DNA from: Oscillospiraceae bacterium
Lineage (GTDB): Bacteria > Bacillota > Clostridia > Oscillospirales > Acutalibacteraceae
DNA length: 64,000 nucleotides
Assembly: GCA_003526845.1 (NCBI GenBank)
Contig: DPVM01000011.1
Location: forward strand, 35,543 to 99,542
Direction of reading: 5' to 3'
Part shown: piece by piece, positions 24,047 to 33,152 of the stretch
How positions within the stretch are numbered: the first letter of the stretch is position 1
Layout of the letters: each line of letters opens with the position of its first letter
Notes under the pieces: generated by a model
What the model was told of the DNA's origin: nothing
The model's database searches: none
The model's input: only the letters and a program-made list of their open reading frames with translations
Translations under genes and position numbers: made by a program

Positions 24047-26750
24047 AATTTCAGTAGTAATCCCTATTTACAATGTTGAAGAATATATAGAAGAGGCGCT
24101 TGATTCCGTTATCAATCAAACACTCGGATTTGAGGAAAATATCCAAATGGTCTTGGTAAATGACGGCTCATCCGATTCAAGCGGCGAAATTTGCGAACGA
24201 TATGAGAAAAAATATCCGCAAAACATTAAATATTTTTATAAGGAAAACGGCGGCGTAAGCTCTGCAAGAAATATGGGTATTGACTATGCTGTCGGAAAAT
24301 ATTTAACTTTCCTTGACCCCGATGATAAGTGGGAGGAGCACTCGTTCAAAAATGCCTATGAATTTTTTGAAAAGCATTATGACGAGATTGATGTTCTTGC
24401 CGCAAGAGTAAAGTTTTTTGAGGCAAACGATAATTATCACGCTCTTGACTACAAGTTCGACCGCGGCACAAGAATTGCCGATTTGGACGATGAAAAAGAG
24501 ATTTTTTCTGTTCAGTCAACAACCGCAACAACATTTATGAAGCGTTCGGCAGTCGGCGACACACGCTTTGACACACACCTTAAATTCGGCGAGGATTCAA
24601 CATTCATTAATAAAATGATGCTCAAGAAAAAGGCTTACGGCCTTATTTGCGAAGCACTTTATTACTATCGTCGCCGTGCAAGCGGAACATCTGCCGTTAA
24701 CAATCAAACAAAGGATAAATCGTTTTATACCGAATCGCTCACAAATTATCATATGGAGCTTATGAATTACAGCCGCAAGCTCTACGGCGAGGTAATTCCG
24801 TATATCCAATCTCTTGTTGCTTACGATTTGTATTACAGAATGGGCAACGATAAATACAAGGATGTTTTGGATGAAGACGAGATAAAAGTTTTCAGACAGC
24901 GTGAAAAGCAGCTCCTTGACGAGATAGACGATTATATTCTTGTCGAAAGCCCGCGCCATAAAACAATGCGCAAAAGAGACGAGGCGTTTGAGCTTAAATA
25001 CGGTCACGACCTCACAAGTCAGCTTGAATTCGACGAAACTGATAATAAATTAAAATACAAGGGTTATCCGGTGCTCAATGTTGAAACAACGCGCGGCCCT
25101 GCCTGTCGTGTCGGCTTTGCAAGTATCAAAGATGACAAACTTATTATTGACTTGTTCATCGCACAGTGGCTTTTCAGAGCGAATAAGGGCGGCAAGGTTA
25201 CATTCAGCGTAAACTTCGGCGATGTCAAGGTCACACCAAAGCTTATTGCGCACGATCCGTCAAATGTTCAGGTTAAAGAAAACAGACCGAGCTATTACTA
25301 TCGTTGCCATTTGGAATTTGATATTTCAGATGTTCAAACGGGTGAGGTCAGAAAATTTGTGCCGTATATTAAATTCGGCGACAAGGGCTGTCGCATAGCT
25401 TTGAGCTACAGCAAGTTTGTGCCAAATTCAAACAATTTCGGTCCGGCATACAAGGTTTACGGTGAATACGGCTTGAAATGTTTCAGGTCAAACCTCCAGG
25501 TGCTCCGCCCGAAGAGAATGAGCCGCTTTATCAAACTTAATGAAAAAAGATGCCTTAAATGGCTCAAACTCAACGGCAGAAAAGATTTGGCGAAGTTTAG
25601 AAAAGATTTCTTCAAATTCCGCAAGACCGAGGAGAAAAAGGGAAAAATTTGGCTCTTCTCCGACAGAATAGACAACGCAGGCGACAGCGGCGAGGTTGTT
25701 TTCAAATATATCAGCAAGCATGCTCCCGAGGGTGTTCGCCCGATATTCAATATTGGCAGGGACGCTCGCCCCGAGGTTATCAAACGCCTCAAAACTCTCG
25801 GCGAGGTTGTTTATTATGAGGACGAACTGTTTAAGTTCTACTTCCTTATGGCTGACAAAATCATTTCGTCAAGCGCAGGCGAGTTTACAATCAATGCTAT
25901 GGAACAGGATAGACCGTATTTCATAGATTTGTATAATTTCGATTTCTATTTTATGAATCACGGCGTCAACTGCGGCGATTGCTCAAATTGGCTTAACAAG
26001 TTCAATAAGAATATTCACATCTTCTTTAACACCGGCGTAAAAGAGCGTCAGGCGATTATCGACGGAAGATACGATTATACGGAAGACCAGTGCGTAATCA
26101 CCGGTTTGCCGCGTTTCGACGCGTTGTATGAGGACACGAGAAAACAGCTTCTCATCCTCCCGTCTTGGCGCAGAAGTATCAGCGGTGCTTATGACGAAAA
26201 AACTTCGAGCGTTTATTTTGACGGCTTTGTTGAAACAGATTATTTCAAATTCTACAACGGTCTTATCAATGACGAACGCCTGCTTTCAAAAATGCGCGAA
26301 AAAGGCTACAAAGGTCTTTTCTGCCTGCATCCTATCTTTATGAAGCAGTATGTCGATTTCCAAAGTAACGATGTTTTTGATGTCAACGAGGGATTTGTTG
26401 ATTACAATAAGGTTTTTGCGGAATCCGCCGCAATGGTAACCGACTATTCGACAATCGCTTTTGACTTTGCTTATCTCAAAAAGCCGATTGTTTACACTCA
26501 GTTTGACCAAAAACAGTTCTACGAGGATCAGGTTTATGACAAGGGCTTTTTCGAGTATGAAACAGACGGCTTCGGTCCCGTTTGCTACGATTTGGACAGT
26601 GCAGTAAACGAACTCGTCGAACTTATCGACAACGATTGCAAAAACAAGTATATTGACAGAGTTGAGAATTTCTTTGTCAACATCGACAAAAACAACTCAA
26701 AGCGCGTTCTCGATGCCATTATCGACGACGATAAAAAACGCAACAAATAA
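24030..26750 (+). CDS. Fused GT2 glycosyltransferase / CDP-glycerol phosphotransferase-like protein
   Basis: 906 aa. Residues 1-230 are a GT-A family 2 glycosyltransferase: ISVVIPIYNVEEYIEEALDSV, LVNDGSSDSSGEI, NGGVSSARNMG, DPDDKW (DXD). A beta-rich middle (about 340-510) is unassigned. Residues 530-906 follow the CDP-glycerol phosphotransferase fold but with altered stations: FMNHGVNCGD instead of LWHGCGAFK, LPSWRRS instead of APTFRG, and VTDYSTIAFDFAYLKKPIVY near the usual form. Such bifunctional fusions are known in Bacillota and probably decorate or start a polyol-phosphate polymer. Start chosen at ATG 24030 (GGGGAAGGA upstream, MQKEFKISVVIPIYN), overlapping the acyltransferase by 17 bp. 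Confidence 0.85.
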   Translation: MQKEFKISVVIPIYNVEEYIEEALDSVINQTLGFEENIQMVLVNDGSSDSSGEICERYEKKYPQNIKYFYKENGGVSSARNMGIDYAVGKYLTFLDPDDKWEEHSFKNAYEFFEKHYDEIDVLAARVKFFEANDNYHALDYKFDRGTRIADLDDEKEIFSVQSTTATTFMKRSAVGDTRFDTHLKFGEDSTFINKMMLKKKAYGLICEALYYYRRRASGTSAVNNQTKDKSFYTESLTNYHMELMNYSRKLYGEVIPYIQSLVAYDLYYRMGNDKYKDVLDEDEIKVFRQREKQLLDEIDDYILVESPRHKTMRKRDEAFELKYGHDLTSQLEFDETDNKLKYKGYPVLNVETTRGPACRVGFASIKDDKLIIDLFIAQWLFRANKGGKVTFSVNFGDVKVTPKLIAHDPSNVQVKENRPSYYYRCHLEFDISDVQTGEVRKFVPYIKFGDKGCRIALSYSKFVPNSNNFGPAYKVYGEYGLKCFRSNLQVLRPKRMSRFIKLNEKRCLKWLKLNGRKDLAKFRKDFFKFRKTEEKKGKIWLFSDRIDNAGDSGEVVFKYISKHAPEGVRPIFNIGRDARPEVIKRLKTLGEVVYYEDELFKFYFLMADKIISSSAGEFTINAMEQDRPYFIDLYNFDFYFMNHGVNCGDCSNWLNKFNKNIHIFFNTGVKERQAIIDGRYDYTEDQCVITGLPRFDALYEDTRKQLLILPSWRRSISGAYDEKTSSVYFDGFVETDYFKFYNGLINDERLLSKMREKGYKGLFCLHPIFMKQYVDFQSNDVFDVNEGFVDYNKVFAESAAMVTDYSTIAFDFAYLKKPIVYTQFDQKQFYEDQVYDKGFFEYETDGFGPVCYDLDSAVNELVELIDNDCKNKYIDRVENFFVNIDKNNSKRVLDAIIDDDKKRNK

Positions 26751-26753
26751 TAA

Positions 26754-26790
26754 AAAATCGGGAAGTGTGCCACTATACACTTCCCGATTT
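26754..26790. terminator. Bidirectional terminator
   Basis: Stem AAATCGGGAAGTGT / ACACTTCCCGATTT with T-rich tracts on both sides, between the GT2 fusion (+) and the DUF4363 gene (-). Confidence 0.85.
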
Positions 26791-26804
26791 CTATTTTGCG
26801 CAAT

Positions 26805-27149
26805 TTATAATATGTTGTCAAAACTCAATCTTTCGTTATCATACAGTGCCTTGCCGGCGTTTTTTATGTCGGCAAGGTCTTTTTTTATTTCGTCGCTGTC
26901 GCTGTCAAGCGCGTTGATTGCAAGCGCAATGTCATTGATTGCCGAATGGTCCCAAATTATAAAATATATGCTGTCATTTTTGTTCCAAAAGCGCTTGATT
27001 TCCTCAACATCCTTTTTGCTCGGACTTTCGCTCACCGTCTGTGTGATTTTGCAAATTTCATCGTATGTTTCGGTCAAATATATTTGCTCGCCGATACAGC
27101 TTGCTACACATAAAATCATAAAAATTACGGCAAACCAAACCCTTTTCAT
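26805..27149 (-). CDS. DUF4363-like small membrane-anchored protein
   Basis: 114 aa. One N-terminal hydrophobic segment (RVWFAVIFMILCVASCIG, about 3-20) could be a signal anchor; the rest is helical and charged (KKDVEEIKRFWNKNDSIYFIIWDHSAINDIALAINAL). This pattern and the coupling to a DUF421 gene (4-bp ATGA overlap) match DUF4363 proteins of spore-forming Clostridia. Function unknown. Confidence 0.65.
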   Translation of the reverse strand: MKRVWFAVIFMILCVASCIGEQIYLTETYDEICKITQTVSESPSKKDVEEIKRFWNKNDSIYFIIWDHSAINDIALAINALDSDSDEIKKDLADIKNAGKALYDNERLSFDNIL

Positions 27150-27823
27150 ACATTCCTGTCCCTTTCTATCATATACATATTGCCGTCATTATCAATCGTC
27201 AAAAGCATTATATCCTCGGTGTTCACGCTTGTTGACGAAATTAAAACATCTATTTCGCTTTCGTTGATTTTTTCATCTCCGAAATATTCCGTCACCGGTT
27301 TTGAATCCATAACTATCGTAATCGGCATTTGCGCTTTTTCGACCTCCAAACCGAGTGCATCGGGCGTCAGCGGTGCGCACTCGGCTTTTGTCTGAACGCT
27401 CAAACTGCCGTTTGTTTCGACAATCGCATTTTCAACCGTCGAAATATCAAACACACCTGCTTGTCGCAGAGCGTCGATAATGTCATCCATCGTAAATCGC
27501 AGTCGGCGCATTTGTTTTTGCTGCAAAATACCGTCTTTTATTATAAACATCGGCTTGCCTTGCAATAGGTTGCGCAGTTTTATTGATTTCATTGACAGTG
27601 CCGACCCGATTATTTCAAGGCTCACAAATATCATTATCGGAAAAATTGAATTTGTCAGCGGAATAGATATTTCCTGCAACGGAATTGTCGCCACCGCACT
27701 TATCAAAATTGTTATTACAAGCTCGTGCGGCTTAAGTTCTCCGATTTGCCGTTTTCCCATTATTCGCACCGACAGCACCACAAACAAATATATTATTATG
27801 CTTCGTATAATTATTACTGTCAT
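27146..27823 (-). CDS. DUF421 / YetF-like membrane protein
   Basis: 225 aa. Three N-terminal TM helices (IIIRSIIIYLFVVLSVRIMGKRQIGELKPHELVITILIS...), then the soluble DUF421 double domain with IIKDGILQQKQMRRLRFTMDDIIDALRQAGVFDISTVENAIVETNGSLSV, the family hallmark. Relatives (YetF, YdfS, 2Duf) are linked to the spore inner membrane and spore resistance in Bacillus; the divergent germination operon next door fits that. The start is set to ATG 27823 with GGTGA 5 bases upstream; an upstream start would add unconserved residues. Coupled to DUF4363. Confidence 0.85.
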   Translation of the reverse strand: MTVIIIRSIIIYLFVVLSVRIMGKRQIGELKPHELVITILISAVATIPLQEISIPLTNSIFPIMIFVSLEIIGSALSMKSIKLRNLLQGKPMFIIKDGILQQKQMRRLRFTMDDIIDALRQAGVFDISTVENAIVETNGSLSVQTKAECAPLTPDALGLEVEKAQMPITIVMDSKPVTEYFGDEKINESEIDVLISSTSVNTEDIMLLTIDNDGNMYMIERDRNV

Positions 27824-27911
27824 CAAATCACCGATTTTATTTTGAGTAAATTTTGTAATATTATCAGCTTTTTGCACAAAATATTATCATAAATTGTTTA
27901 TCGGTGATTTT

Positions 27912-29366
27912 ATGAAATATCTTGTCCCCGACTATGAAATAACGCGGGATATTTTTAAAGACGATTTCAGCAATTGCTCGGATTTTTTGCTCCGCGAGGC
28001 TGTTATTCAGGACAAAAGGTGCTTTTTTGCCGCAATGGACGGGCTTATTGATTCGCTGCAGCTTGCGCAAATGGTGACAGACCCTATTTTGTCCGCAAAA
28101 CTTGATTTTACCGACCCATCGGAGCATTTTGAGCAGATAAAAAAGTCTGTTGTCGGCTCGGTCGAAATGAATGTTGCTGAAACTTTTGATGATTGCTATT
28201 ACTATTTAATGAGCGGCTTTGCGCTCTTTTTTCTCGACGGCAACAGCCGCGCCCTTGCTCTCGGTATTCAGGGCTGGTCAAAACGCTCTACCGACGAGCC
28301 GTCAAACGAGTCAACTGTTATGGGCGCAAAGGAGTGCTTTATCGAGGCACTTAATGATAATAAAGCTCTTCTTCGCAAACGGTTAAAAACATACCATCTC
28401 AAATTGAAACAAATCAAACTCGGCAATGCCGCAAGCACTCCCGTTGTGATTGCTTATATCGACAATCGTGCCGACGAAAGCCTTGTTTTTGATGTTGAAC
28501 AGAGGCTTAAAAAGGCAAATCTTAATACCGTTCTCGATTTCGGCTCACTTGCCGATTTTTTGGATACCGATATTAAAACCTTTTTCACCGCCGTCGGTCA
28601 TACCGAACGCCCCGACACTTTCGCCTCAAAGCTCCTCGAGGGCAGGGTGGGTGTAATGGTTGAGGGCACGCCGTTTGCGCTTTATACTCCCTTTTTGTTT
28701 TCCGACAATTTCAGCGCGGCTGATGATTACGATAACAAACCTTTCTATTCGTCATTTGTCAGAATACTGCGATATTTAAGCTTTGTGTTGTCACTGTTTT
28801 TGCCGGGGCTTTATGTCGCCGTCGGCACATATCATCAGGAGGTTATTCCTGCAACACTTCTTTATATCGTCGCAACAAGCGAGGCAACAACGCCTCTGCC
28901 GCTTATGCTCGAGGCTATCGTCATCCATCTCATGTATGAAATAATGCGTGAGGCAGGGTTGCGGCTGCCGAAAGCGATAGGTCACGCCGTGTCGATAATC
29001 GGCGCAATTGTTATCGGCGAGGCTACGGTTTCCGCCGGTATGATAGGCGCACCGATGCTTGTTATCGTTGCGCTCACAGCAATTTCGTCATATACGATTT
29101 ATCAGCTTTATGAAAGCGTTGCCGTTTTGCGCATTATGTTTATTCTTATCGGCGGACTCACGGGCGTTTACGGTTTAACTCTTGCGGCAGGCGTTCTTTT
29201 TGTCAATATCTGCTCCGTCAATCCTTACGGTGTCCCTTATTCCGCACCGCTTTCGCCGCTCACACAAAAATCATTTTTTGATACCGTTTTGCGCCAAGGC
29301 TGGAAAAAACTTGCGCGCCGCAGGGTGCGTGTCGGTGATTTAAAGGGGGCAAGCGATAATGAATAA
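27912..29366 (+). CDS. GerA-family spore germination protein, subunit A
   Basis: A-subunit of a nutrient germinant receptor in the spore inner membrane (484 aa). The N-terminal half is soluble (KYLVPDYEITRDIFKDDFSNCSDFLLRE...). From about 285 the membrane domain has several TM helices with the family motifs RILRYLSFVLSLFLPGLYVAV, FHQE-like YHQEVIP, LPLMLEAIVIHLMYEIMREAGLRLP and the AIGEATVSAG-like VIGEATVSAGMIGAP, ending RRRVRVG. The start is ATG 27912 after GGTGATTT; a TTG upstream is not needed. First gene of a three-gene receptor operon, overlapping the B-subunit by 8 bp. Because it belongs to the GerAA/SpoVAF family, an auxiliary role is possible, but the full A-B-C set favours a receptor. 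Confidence 0.93.
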   Translation: MKYLVPDYEITRDIFKDDFSNCSDFLLREAVIQDKRCFFAAMDGLIDSLQLAQMVTDPILSAKLDFTDPSEHFEQIKKSVVGSVEMNVAETFDDCYYYLMSGFALFFLDGNSRALALGIQGWSKRSTDEPSNESTVMGAKECFIEALNDNKALLRKRLKTYHLKLKQIKLGNAASTPVVIAYIDNRADESLVFDVEQRLKKANLNTVLDFGSLADFLDTDIKTFFTAVGHTERPDTFASKLLEGRVGVMVEGTPFALYTPFLFSDNFSAADDYDNKPFYSSFVRILRYLSFVLSLFLPGLYVAVGTYHQEVIPATLLYIVATSEATTPLPLMLEAIVIHLMYEIMREAGLRLPKAIGHAVSIIGAIVIGEATVSAGMIGAPMLVIVALTAISSYTIYQLYESVAVLRIMFILIGGLTGVYGLTLAAGVLFVNICSVNPYGVPYSAPLSPLTQKSFFDTVLRQGWKKLARRRVRVGDLKGASDNE

Positions 29367-30405
29367 TGCCAAACGCGGCAAAATTTCTCCGTTTCAGTTT
29401 TTCGCGATTTTGACAGTTTCGCGAATTGTCGTTTCGCTGACTTATATTCAGTCGGTAACGGTCGGCATTATGTCGTTTGATATTGCTTTAGGGCTGATTT
29501 TTGCGGCTTTTTTCACAATGATTTTGTCGCTTCTGGCGTATTATTGCGTAGTCAAAAACAAAAATCCGCTTGATAATCGGTGGGTCGCATTGCTGTATTT
29601 GCTGTATTTTTCATATTTTTGCGGCGTTAATGTCAGCCGCTTTGCCTATTTTGCAATCAGCCGACTTGACACAAAAATTTCGATGCCGATTTTATGTGTC
29701 GCCATTGTTGTGCTCGGCGTTTACTGCGCCTGCCTTAAAATCGAGGGCATTGCACGCTTTGGCTCACTTTGCGCCATCACACTTTTTATCGCGATTGTCG
29801 GCGCGGCATTGTTGAATTTTAATAAAATCGAGGTAGAAAATTTTTATCCGCTTATTCGCAACAGCCGTTTTGCCATTTTGAATAATACGCTGCTGTTCAC
29901 TTCAAATTCGGTCGAGCCGGCGATAATTATTGCCCTTGGCAGCAAGGTGAACGGCAATATTTTAAAGCCGATTTGTGCCGCCGTTTTCACATCGTTTTCG
30001 GCGATTGTGGTACTTGTTCTTCTCGCTGTCGGCATTATGGGACACGGCGCACTGCTCCAATCATTTCCGTTTTTCACTGTCTTTCAGCTTGCCGAACTCG
30101 GTTCTATGGCTCGTCTTGATATGCTGCACACTTGCTTTTGGGCGCTTGCACTTTTGGTCAAAAACGCCGTGCTTATTTACTGCGGTTCGTGCTGCTTAAA
30201 AGGAGTTAAGCGTAATAATGCCTGCATCGTATCGGGCATTATTGCCGCGGCTGTCGCCGTTTTTGTAATCGCCGTTGTCGGTATGGCTATGGTTGAAATT
30301 ACAAAAATTGTGAGTCGGGGTTGCTTTGCTGTATTTGCGGTGCTGATTCCGCTTGCGACACTTATGATTAAAAGGAGAAAAAAGCGTGAAGCACAAATTA
30401 TTTAA
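29359..30405 (+). CDS. GerAB-like spore germination permease
   Basis: B-subunit of the germinant receptor, an APC-superfamily transporter-like protein with about ten TM helices (348 aa). It begins KISPFQFFAILTVSRIVVSLTYIQ, the usual GerB/Spore_permease N-terminus. This subunit usually binds the amino-acid germinant; which ligand cannot be told. It overlaps gerA by 8 bp and the C-subunit by 20 bp. Confidence 0.9.
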   Translation: MNNAKRGKISPFQFFAILTVSRIVVSLTYIQSVTVGIMSFDIALGLIFAAFFTMILSLLAYYCVVKNKNPLDNRWVALLYLLYFSYFCGVNVSRFAYFAISRLDTKISMPILCVAIVVLGVYCACLKIEGIARFGSLCAITLFIAIVGAALLNFNKIEVENFYPLIRNSRFAILNNTLLFTSNSVEPAIIIALGSKVNGNILKPICAAVFTSFSAIVVLVLLAVGIMGHGALLQSFPFFTVFQLAELGSMARLDMLHTCFWALALLVKNAVLIYCGSCCLKGVKRNNACIVSGIIAAAVAVFVIAVVGMAMVEITKIVSRGCFAVFAVLIPLATLMIKRRKKREAQII

Positions 30406-31519
30406 AGCGGCTCAAATTATCGTCTGTATTTGTCTTGCAGCCGGTGTGCTCGGCGGTTGCCAAAATGCGCAGGGGTTAAGCGATTTGACTATCATTCAGG
30501 GTGTCGGAATTGATAAAAGTGACGATAAAACAAAGGTTTCGCTCCAATATCTGAATTTAAACAAAAGCAGTTCCGCAGATTCTATCGGCGACAAAATCAC
30601 GGCTGTTGCCACGGGCGAGGACCAAACGGTCAACGGCGCAATTTTCAATGCCTCAAAAGTGCTTTCAAAATCAATGTTTTTCGGTCAAAACAAAATCATC
30701 GTTTTCGGCAGCGATTATATTCAGGACGGCTTGCGCCGCGGTGCCGATTACCTCATACGAAGCGTTGACAGTCGCCCCGATGTTTTGCTTGCGCTCTCGT
30801 CCGAAAAAGCGTCGGATATTATTGAGAGCAAGGAAAATGACGCGCGCATTCCGACCGAAAGCATATATGAGCTTTTGACAGTCGGCGAGCAAAACGGTTA
30901 CAGTGCCGCAGTGACTGTCAATCAACTTCAAAATCTTTATATCGACGGTATGACGGATGTTTATCTCCCGATTTTGTCACCCGGTGAGGATTGCGTCAAA
31001 TGCGACGGCATTGCCGTTTTTTCAAAGGAAAACTATGCCGCAGCACTCAATGATGACGAAACTTTCGGCTTTCTTCTAATAAAGGGCAGGGCTAAAGGCG
31101 GCACCCTCGAGATTGAATGTTCAAGCCTCGGCAATATTTGCGCTCAGATTTCAAAAGCCTCGTCAAAGCGCAGTGCTACAGTAAAAAACGGCAAAATCAC
31201 CTATACTTGCACAGTGTCCGTTCAACTTATGCTCGATGAAATTCAGCACGGTATTTCCACAGCCGTTACGCCCGACCAAGCAAAGAAAATTGAACGCCTT
31301 TTTGAGGATAAAGTCAAAAATATGTGTATTGCGTCGCTGAAAAAATGTGCACAAAATAAGAGCGACCCTTTTATGATAAGCCGCTCTGTCGCAAAATCCG
31401 ATATTAATTTGTATAATTCCCTGAAAGCGAATTGGCGCAACGAGCTTAATAATATTGATTATCGCGTTAATGTCAGTGCGTCCCTTCAACTTGTAAAGGA
31501 TAATTCGCACAGGGACTGA
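30386..31519 (+). CDS. Ger(x)C-family spore germination lipoprotein
   Basis: C-subunit of the germinant receptor (377 aa). Signal peptide with lipobox VLGGC (C25), so lipid-anchored on the outer side of the spore inner membrane. Typical GerAC start of the mature part: LSDLTIIQGVGIDKSDDKTKVSLQYLN, with SKVLSKSMFFGQNKIIVFG and a C-terminal Ger domain. GTG start with AAAGGAG 6 bases upstream, overlapping the B-subunit. The A-B-C order shows a complete receptor operon. Confidence 0.92.
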   Translation: MKHKLFKAAQIIVCICLAAGVLGGCQNAQGLSDLTIIQGVGIDKSDDKTKVSLQYLNLNKSSSADSIGDKITAVATGEDQTVNGAIFNASKVLSKSMFFGQNKIIVFGSDYIQDGLRRGADYLIRSVDSRPDVLLALSSEKASDIIESKENDARIPTESIYELLTVGEQNGYSAAVTVNQLQNLYIDGMTDVYLPILSPGEDCVKCDGIAVFSKENYAAALNDDETFGFLLIKGRAKGGTLEIECSSLGNICAQISKASSKRSATVKNGKITYTCTVSVQLMLDEIQHGISTAVTPDQAKKIERLFEDKVKNMCIASLKKCAQNKSDPFMISRSVAKSDINLYNSLKANWRNELNNIDYRVNVSASLQLVKDNSHRD

Positions 31520-31652
31520 CGCTTGACGAAAAAATAGTTACAAGCTCGTTTTGCTTTTCTTTCTCCTCTTGGTTTTGCCGCACTATCGACACCATAGGTA
31601 TCAGCAGCGTTGCGATGAATAATATAACAAATATTACGGCAACCCGTTTCAT
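31473..31652 (-). CDS. Small membrane protein ORF, possibly a SpoIID N-terminal remnant
   Basis: 59-aa ORF on the opposite strand: one hydrophobic helix at the N-terminus (MKRVAVIFVILFIATLLIPM), then a Gln/Glu/Lys-rich segment. AAGGTGA lies 5 bases before the ATG, a credible ribosome binding site. The N-terminus resembles the signal-anchor start of SpoIID-type proteins, but the rest of that protein is absent, and the last ~15 codons overlap the end of the gerC-like gene antisense. It may be a true small protein, a broken gene, or chance. Confidence 0.3.
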   Translation of the reverse strand: MKRVAVIFVILFIATLLIPMVSIVRQNQEEKEKQNELVTIFSSSVSPCANYPLQVEGTH

Positions 31653-31661
31653 ACGCTCACC

Positions 31662-31690
31662 TTGACTTTAATTATAAAATTTAGTATAAT
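31662..31690 (+). promoter_or_regulatory. Promoter of the citrate synthase operon
   Basis: TTGACT (31662-31667), 17-bp spacer, TATAAT (31685-31690), 73 bp before the start codon. Confidence 0.8.
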
Positions 31691-31763
31691 GTAACTCTTA
31701 AATATTTTGCGGTATTGTAAATTTTCTCTGTTTACAATAAATATATTCGGAAAGGAGAATATT

Positions 31764-33134
31764 ATGCCAAATAACTATATTTCGCCTATTTCTATGGACG
31801 CTCTCTCAAGCTTGTGCAGTGAGCTCGGAAAAAACAATTCGATTAAAAGAAGCGATTTTGAAAAATACCATGTAAAAAGAGGGCTTAGAAACGAAGACGG
31901 CACAGGCGTTATGGCAGGGCTTACAAAAATTTGCTCTGTTGAAGGCTATTATATTCTTGACGGTGAGCGTATCCCCAAGGACGGCAAACTGTCCTACAGA
32001 GGTTATGATATAAAGGACATTATCCAAAATTGTATCGAATCGGGCAGATTCGGATATGAAGAGGTTGCGTGGCTTCTTATTTTCGGCGATTTGCCGACCG
32101 CAAGTCAGCTTGAGGGCATTCGCGAGGTTTTCGGCGAGTGCAGAGCTTTGCCCGACGAATTTATCGAAGATAATATTATGAAACATCCGTCAAAGGACAT
32201 TATGAATAAAATGGCGCGTTGCGTTATGAATTTGTATTCGTTCGACGAAAACCCCGATGATATTTCAATCCCGAATGTTCTTCGTCAGTCGCTTCAGCTT
32301 ATTGCACAGTTCCCGACTATTATGAACTCGGCTTATCAGGTTAAAAGGCGTGCATTTTATAACAAGTCAATGTATCTTCATCCTATTATTAAGGATATTT
32401 CAACTGCCGAGTATATTTTGCGCCAAAACAGGGCGGATAAAAAATATACCGAGGAGGAGGCAAGACTTCTTGATATTTGCCTTATGCTCCACGCAGACCA
32501 CGGAGGCGGTAACAACTCAACATTCTCAACAAGAGTGCTTACTTCCTCCGGCACGGATACATACTCTGCAATTACAGCCGGTTTGGGTTCTCTTAAAGGT
32601 CCGCGTCACGGCGGTGCCAACATCAAGGTTGCCAACCAAATGGAATGTATTATGGAGAGTGTACCCGATTCTACCGATGAATCTCAGGTTAAAGATTTTC
32701 TTGTTAAGGTGCTCAATAAAGAGGCAGGCGACGGCTCGGGTCTTATCTACGGCATGGGTCACGCTGTTTATACAAAATCCGACCCGAGAGCGGTAATTCT
32801 TAAATCAAGCGCAAGAAAACTCGCTTATGAACACGGCTTTGAAAAGGAATTTAAAACGCTTGAAAATATCGAAAAACTTACCCCCGAGGTCTTCAGCGAG
32901 GTTCGCGGTGTAGACAAGGTTATGTGTGCAAATGTTGACCTTTACAGCGGACTTGTTTACAGGGTTTTGGGCATCCCCGAGGATTTATATACACCGCTTT
33001 TCGCAACTGCAAGAATTGCCGGCTGGTGTGCTCACAGGCTTGAGGAGCTTACAACATCAAGCAAAATTATGCGTCCGGCATACAAGAGTGTTGCAAAGTC
33101 AAGAATATATACTCCTATCGAGGAAAGAGAATAA
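31764..33134 (+). CDS. Citrate synthase
   Basis: Condenses acetyl-CoA and oxaloacetate to citrate (456 aa). Core motifs: GLTKICSVEGYYILDGERIPKDGKLSYRGYDI, LHADHGGGNNSTFSTRV (first catalytic His region), GPRHGGANIKV, and GLIYGMGHAVYTKSDPRA (second catalytic His). The enzyme is of the citrate/2-methylcitrate family; 2-methylcitrate activity cannot be excluded. The start is ATG 31764 with AAAGGAG upstream; a longer reading lacks a ribosome site. No aconitase or isocitrate dehydrogenase gene is adjacent. It heads an apparent operon with a membrane protein and an AEC transporter. Confidence 0.93.
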   Translation: MPNNYISPISMDALSSLCSELGKNNSIKRSDFEKYHVKRGLRNEDGTGVMAGLTKICSVEGYYILDGERIPKDGKLSYRGYDIKDIIQNCIESGRFGYEEVAWLLIFGDLPTASQLEGIREVFGECRALPDEFIEDNIMKHPSKDIMNKMARCVMNLYSFDENPDDISIPNVLRQSLQLIAQFPTIMNSAYQVKRRAFYNKSMYLHPIIKDISTAEYILRQNRADKKYTEEEARLLDICLMLHADHGGGNNSTFSTRVLTSSGTDTYSAITAGLGSLKGPRHGGANIKVANQMECIMESVPDSTDESQVKDFLVKVLNKEAGDGSGLIYGMGHAVYTKSDPRAVILKSSARKLAYEHGFEKEFKTLENIEKLTPEVFSEVRGVDKVMCANVDLYSGLVYRVLGIPEDLYTPLFATARIAGWCAHRLEELTTSSKIMRPAYKSVAKSRIYTPIEERE

Positions 33135-33152
33135 TTACGGAGGAGCAAATAA

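Noticed and set aside
27824..27911. Perfect 11-bp inverted repeat AAATCACCGAT ... ATCGGTGATTT between DUF421 and gerA-like genes
   Set aside because: Each arm is the ribosome binding site of one of two divergent genes. GGTGATTT or similar is a common SD form in this genome (for example before 35071 and 41346), so the symmetry follows from the divergence.
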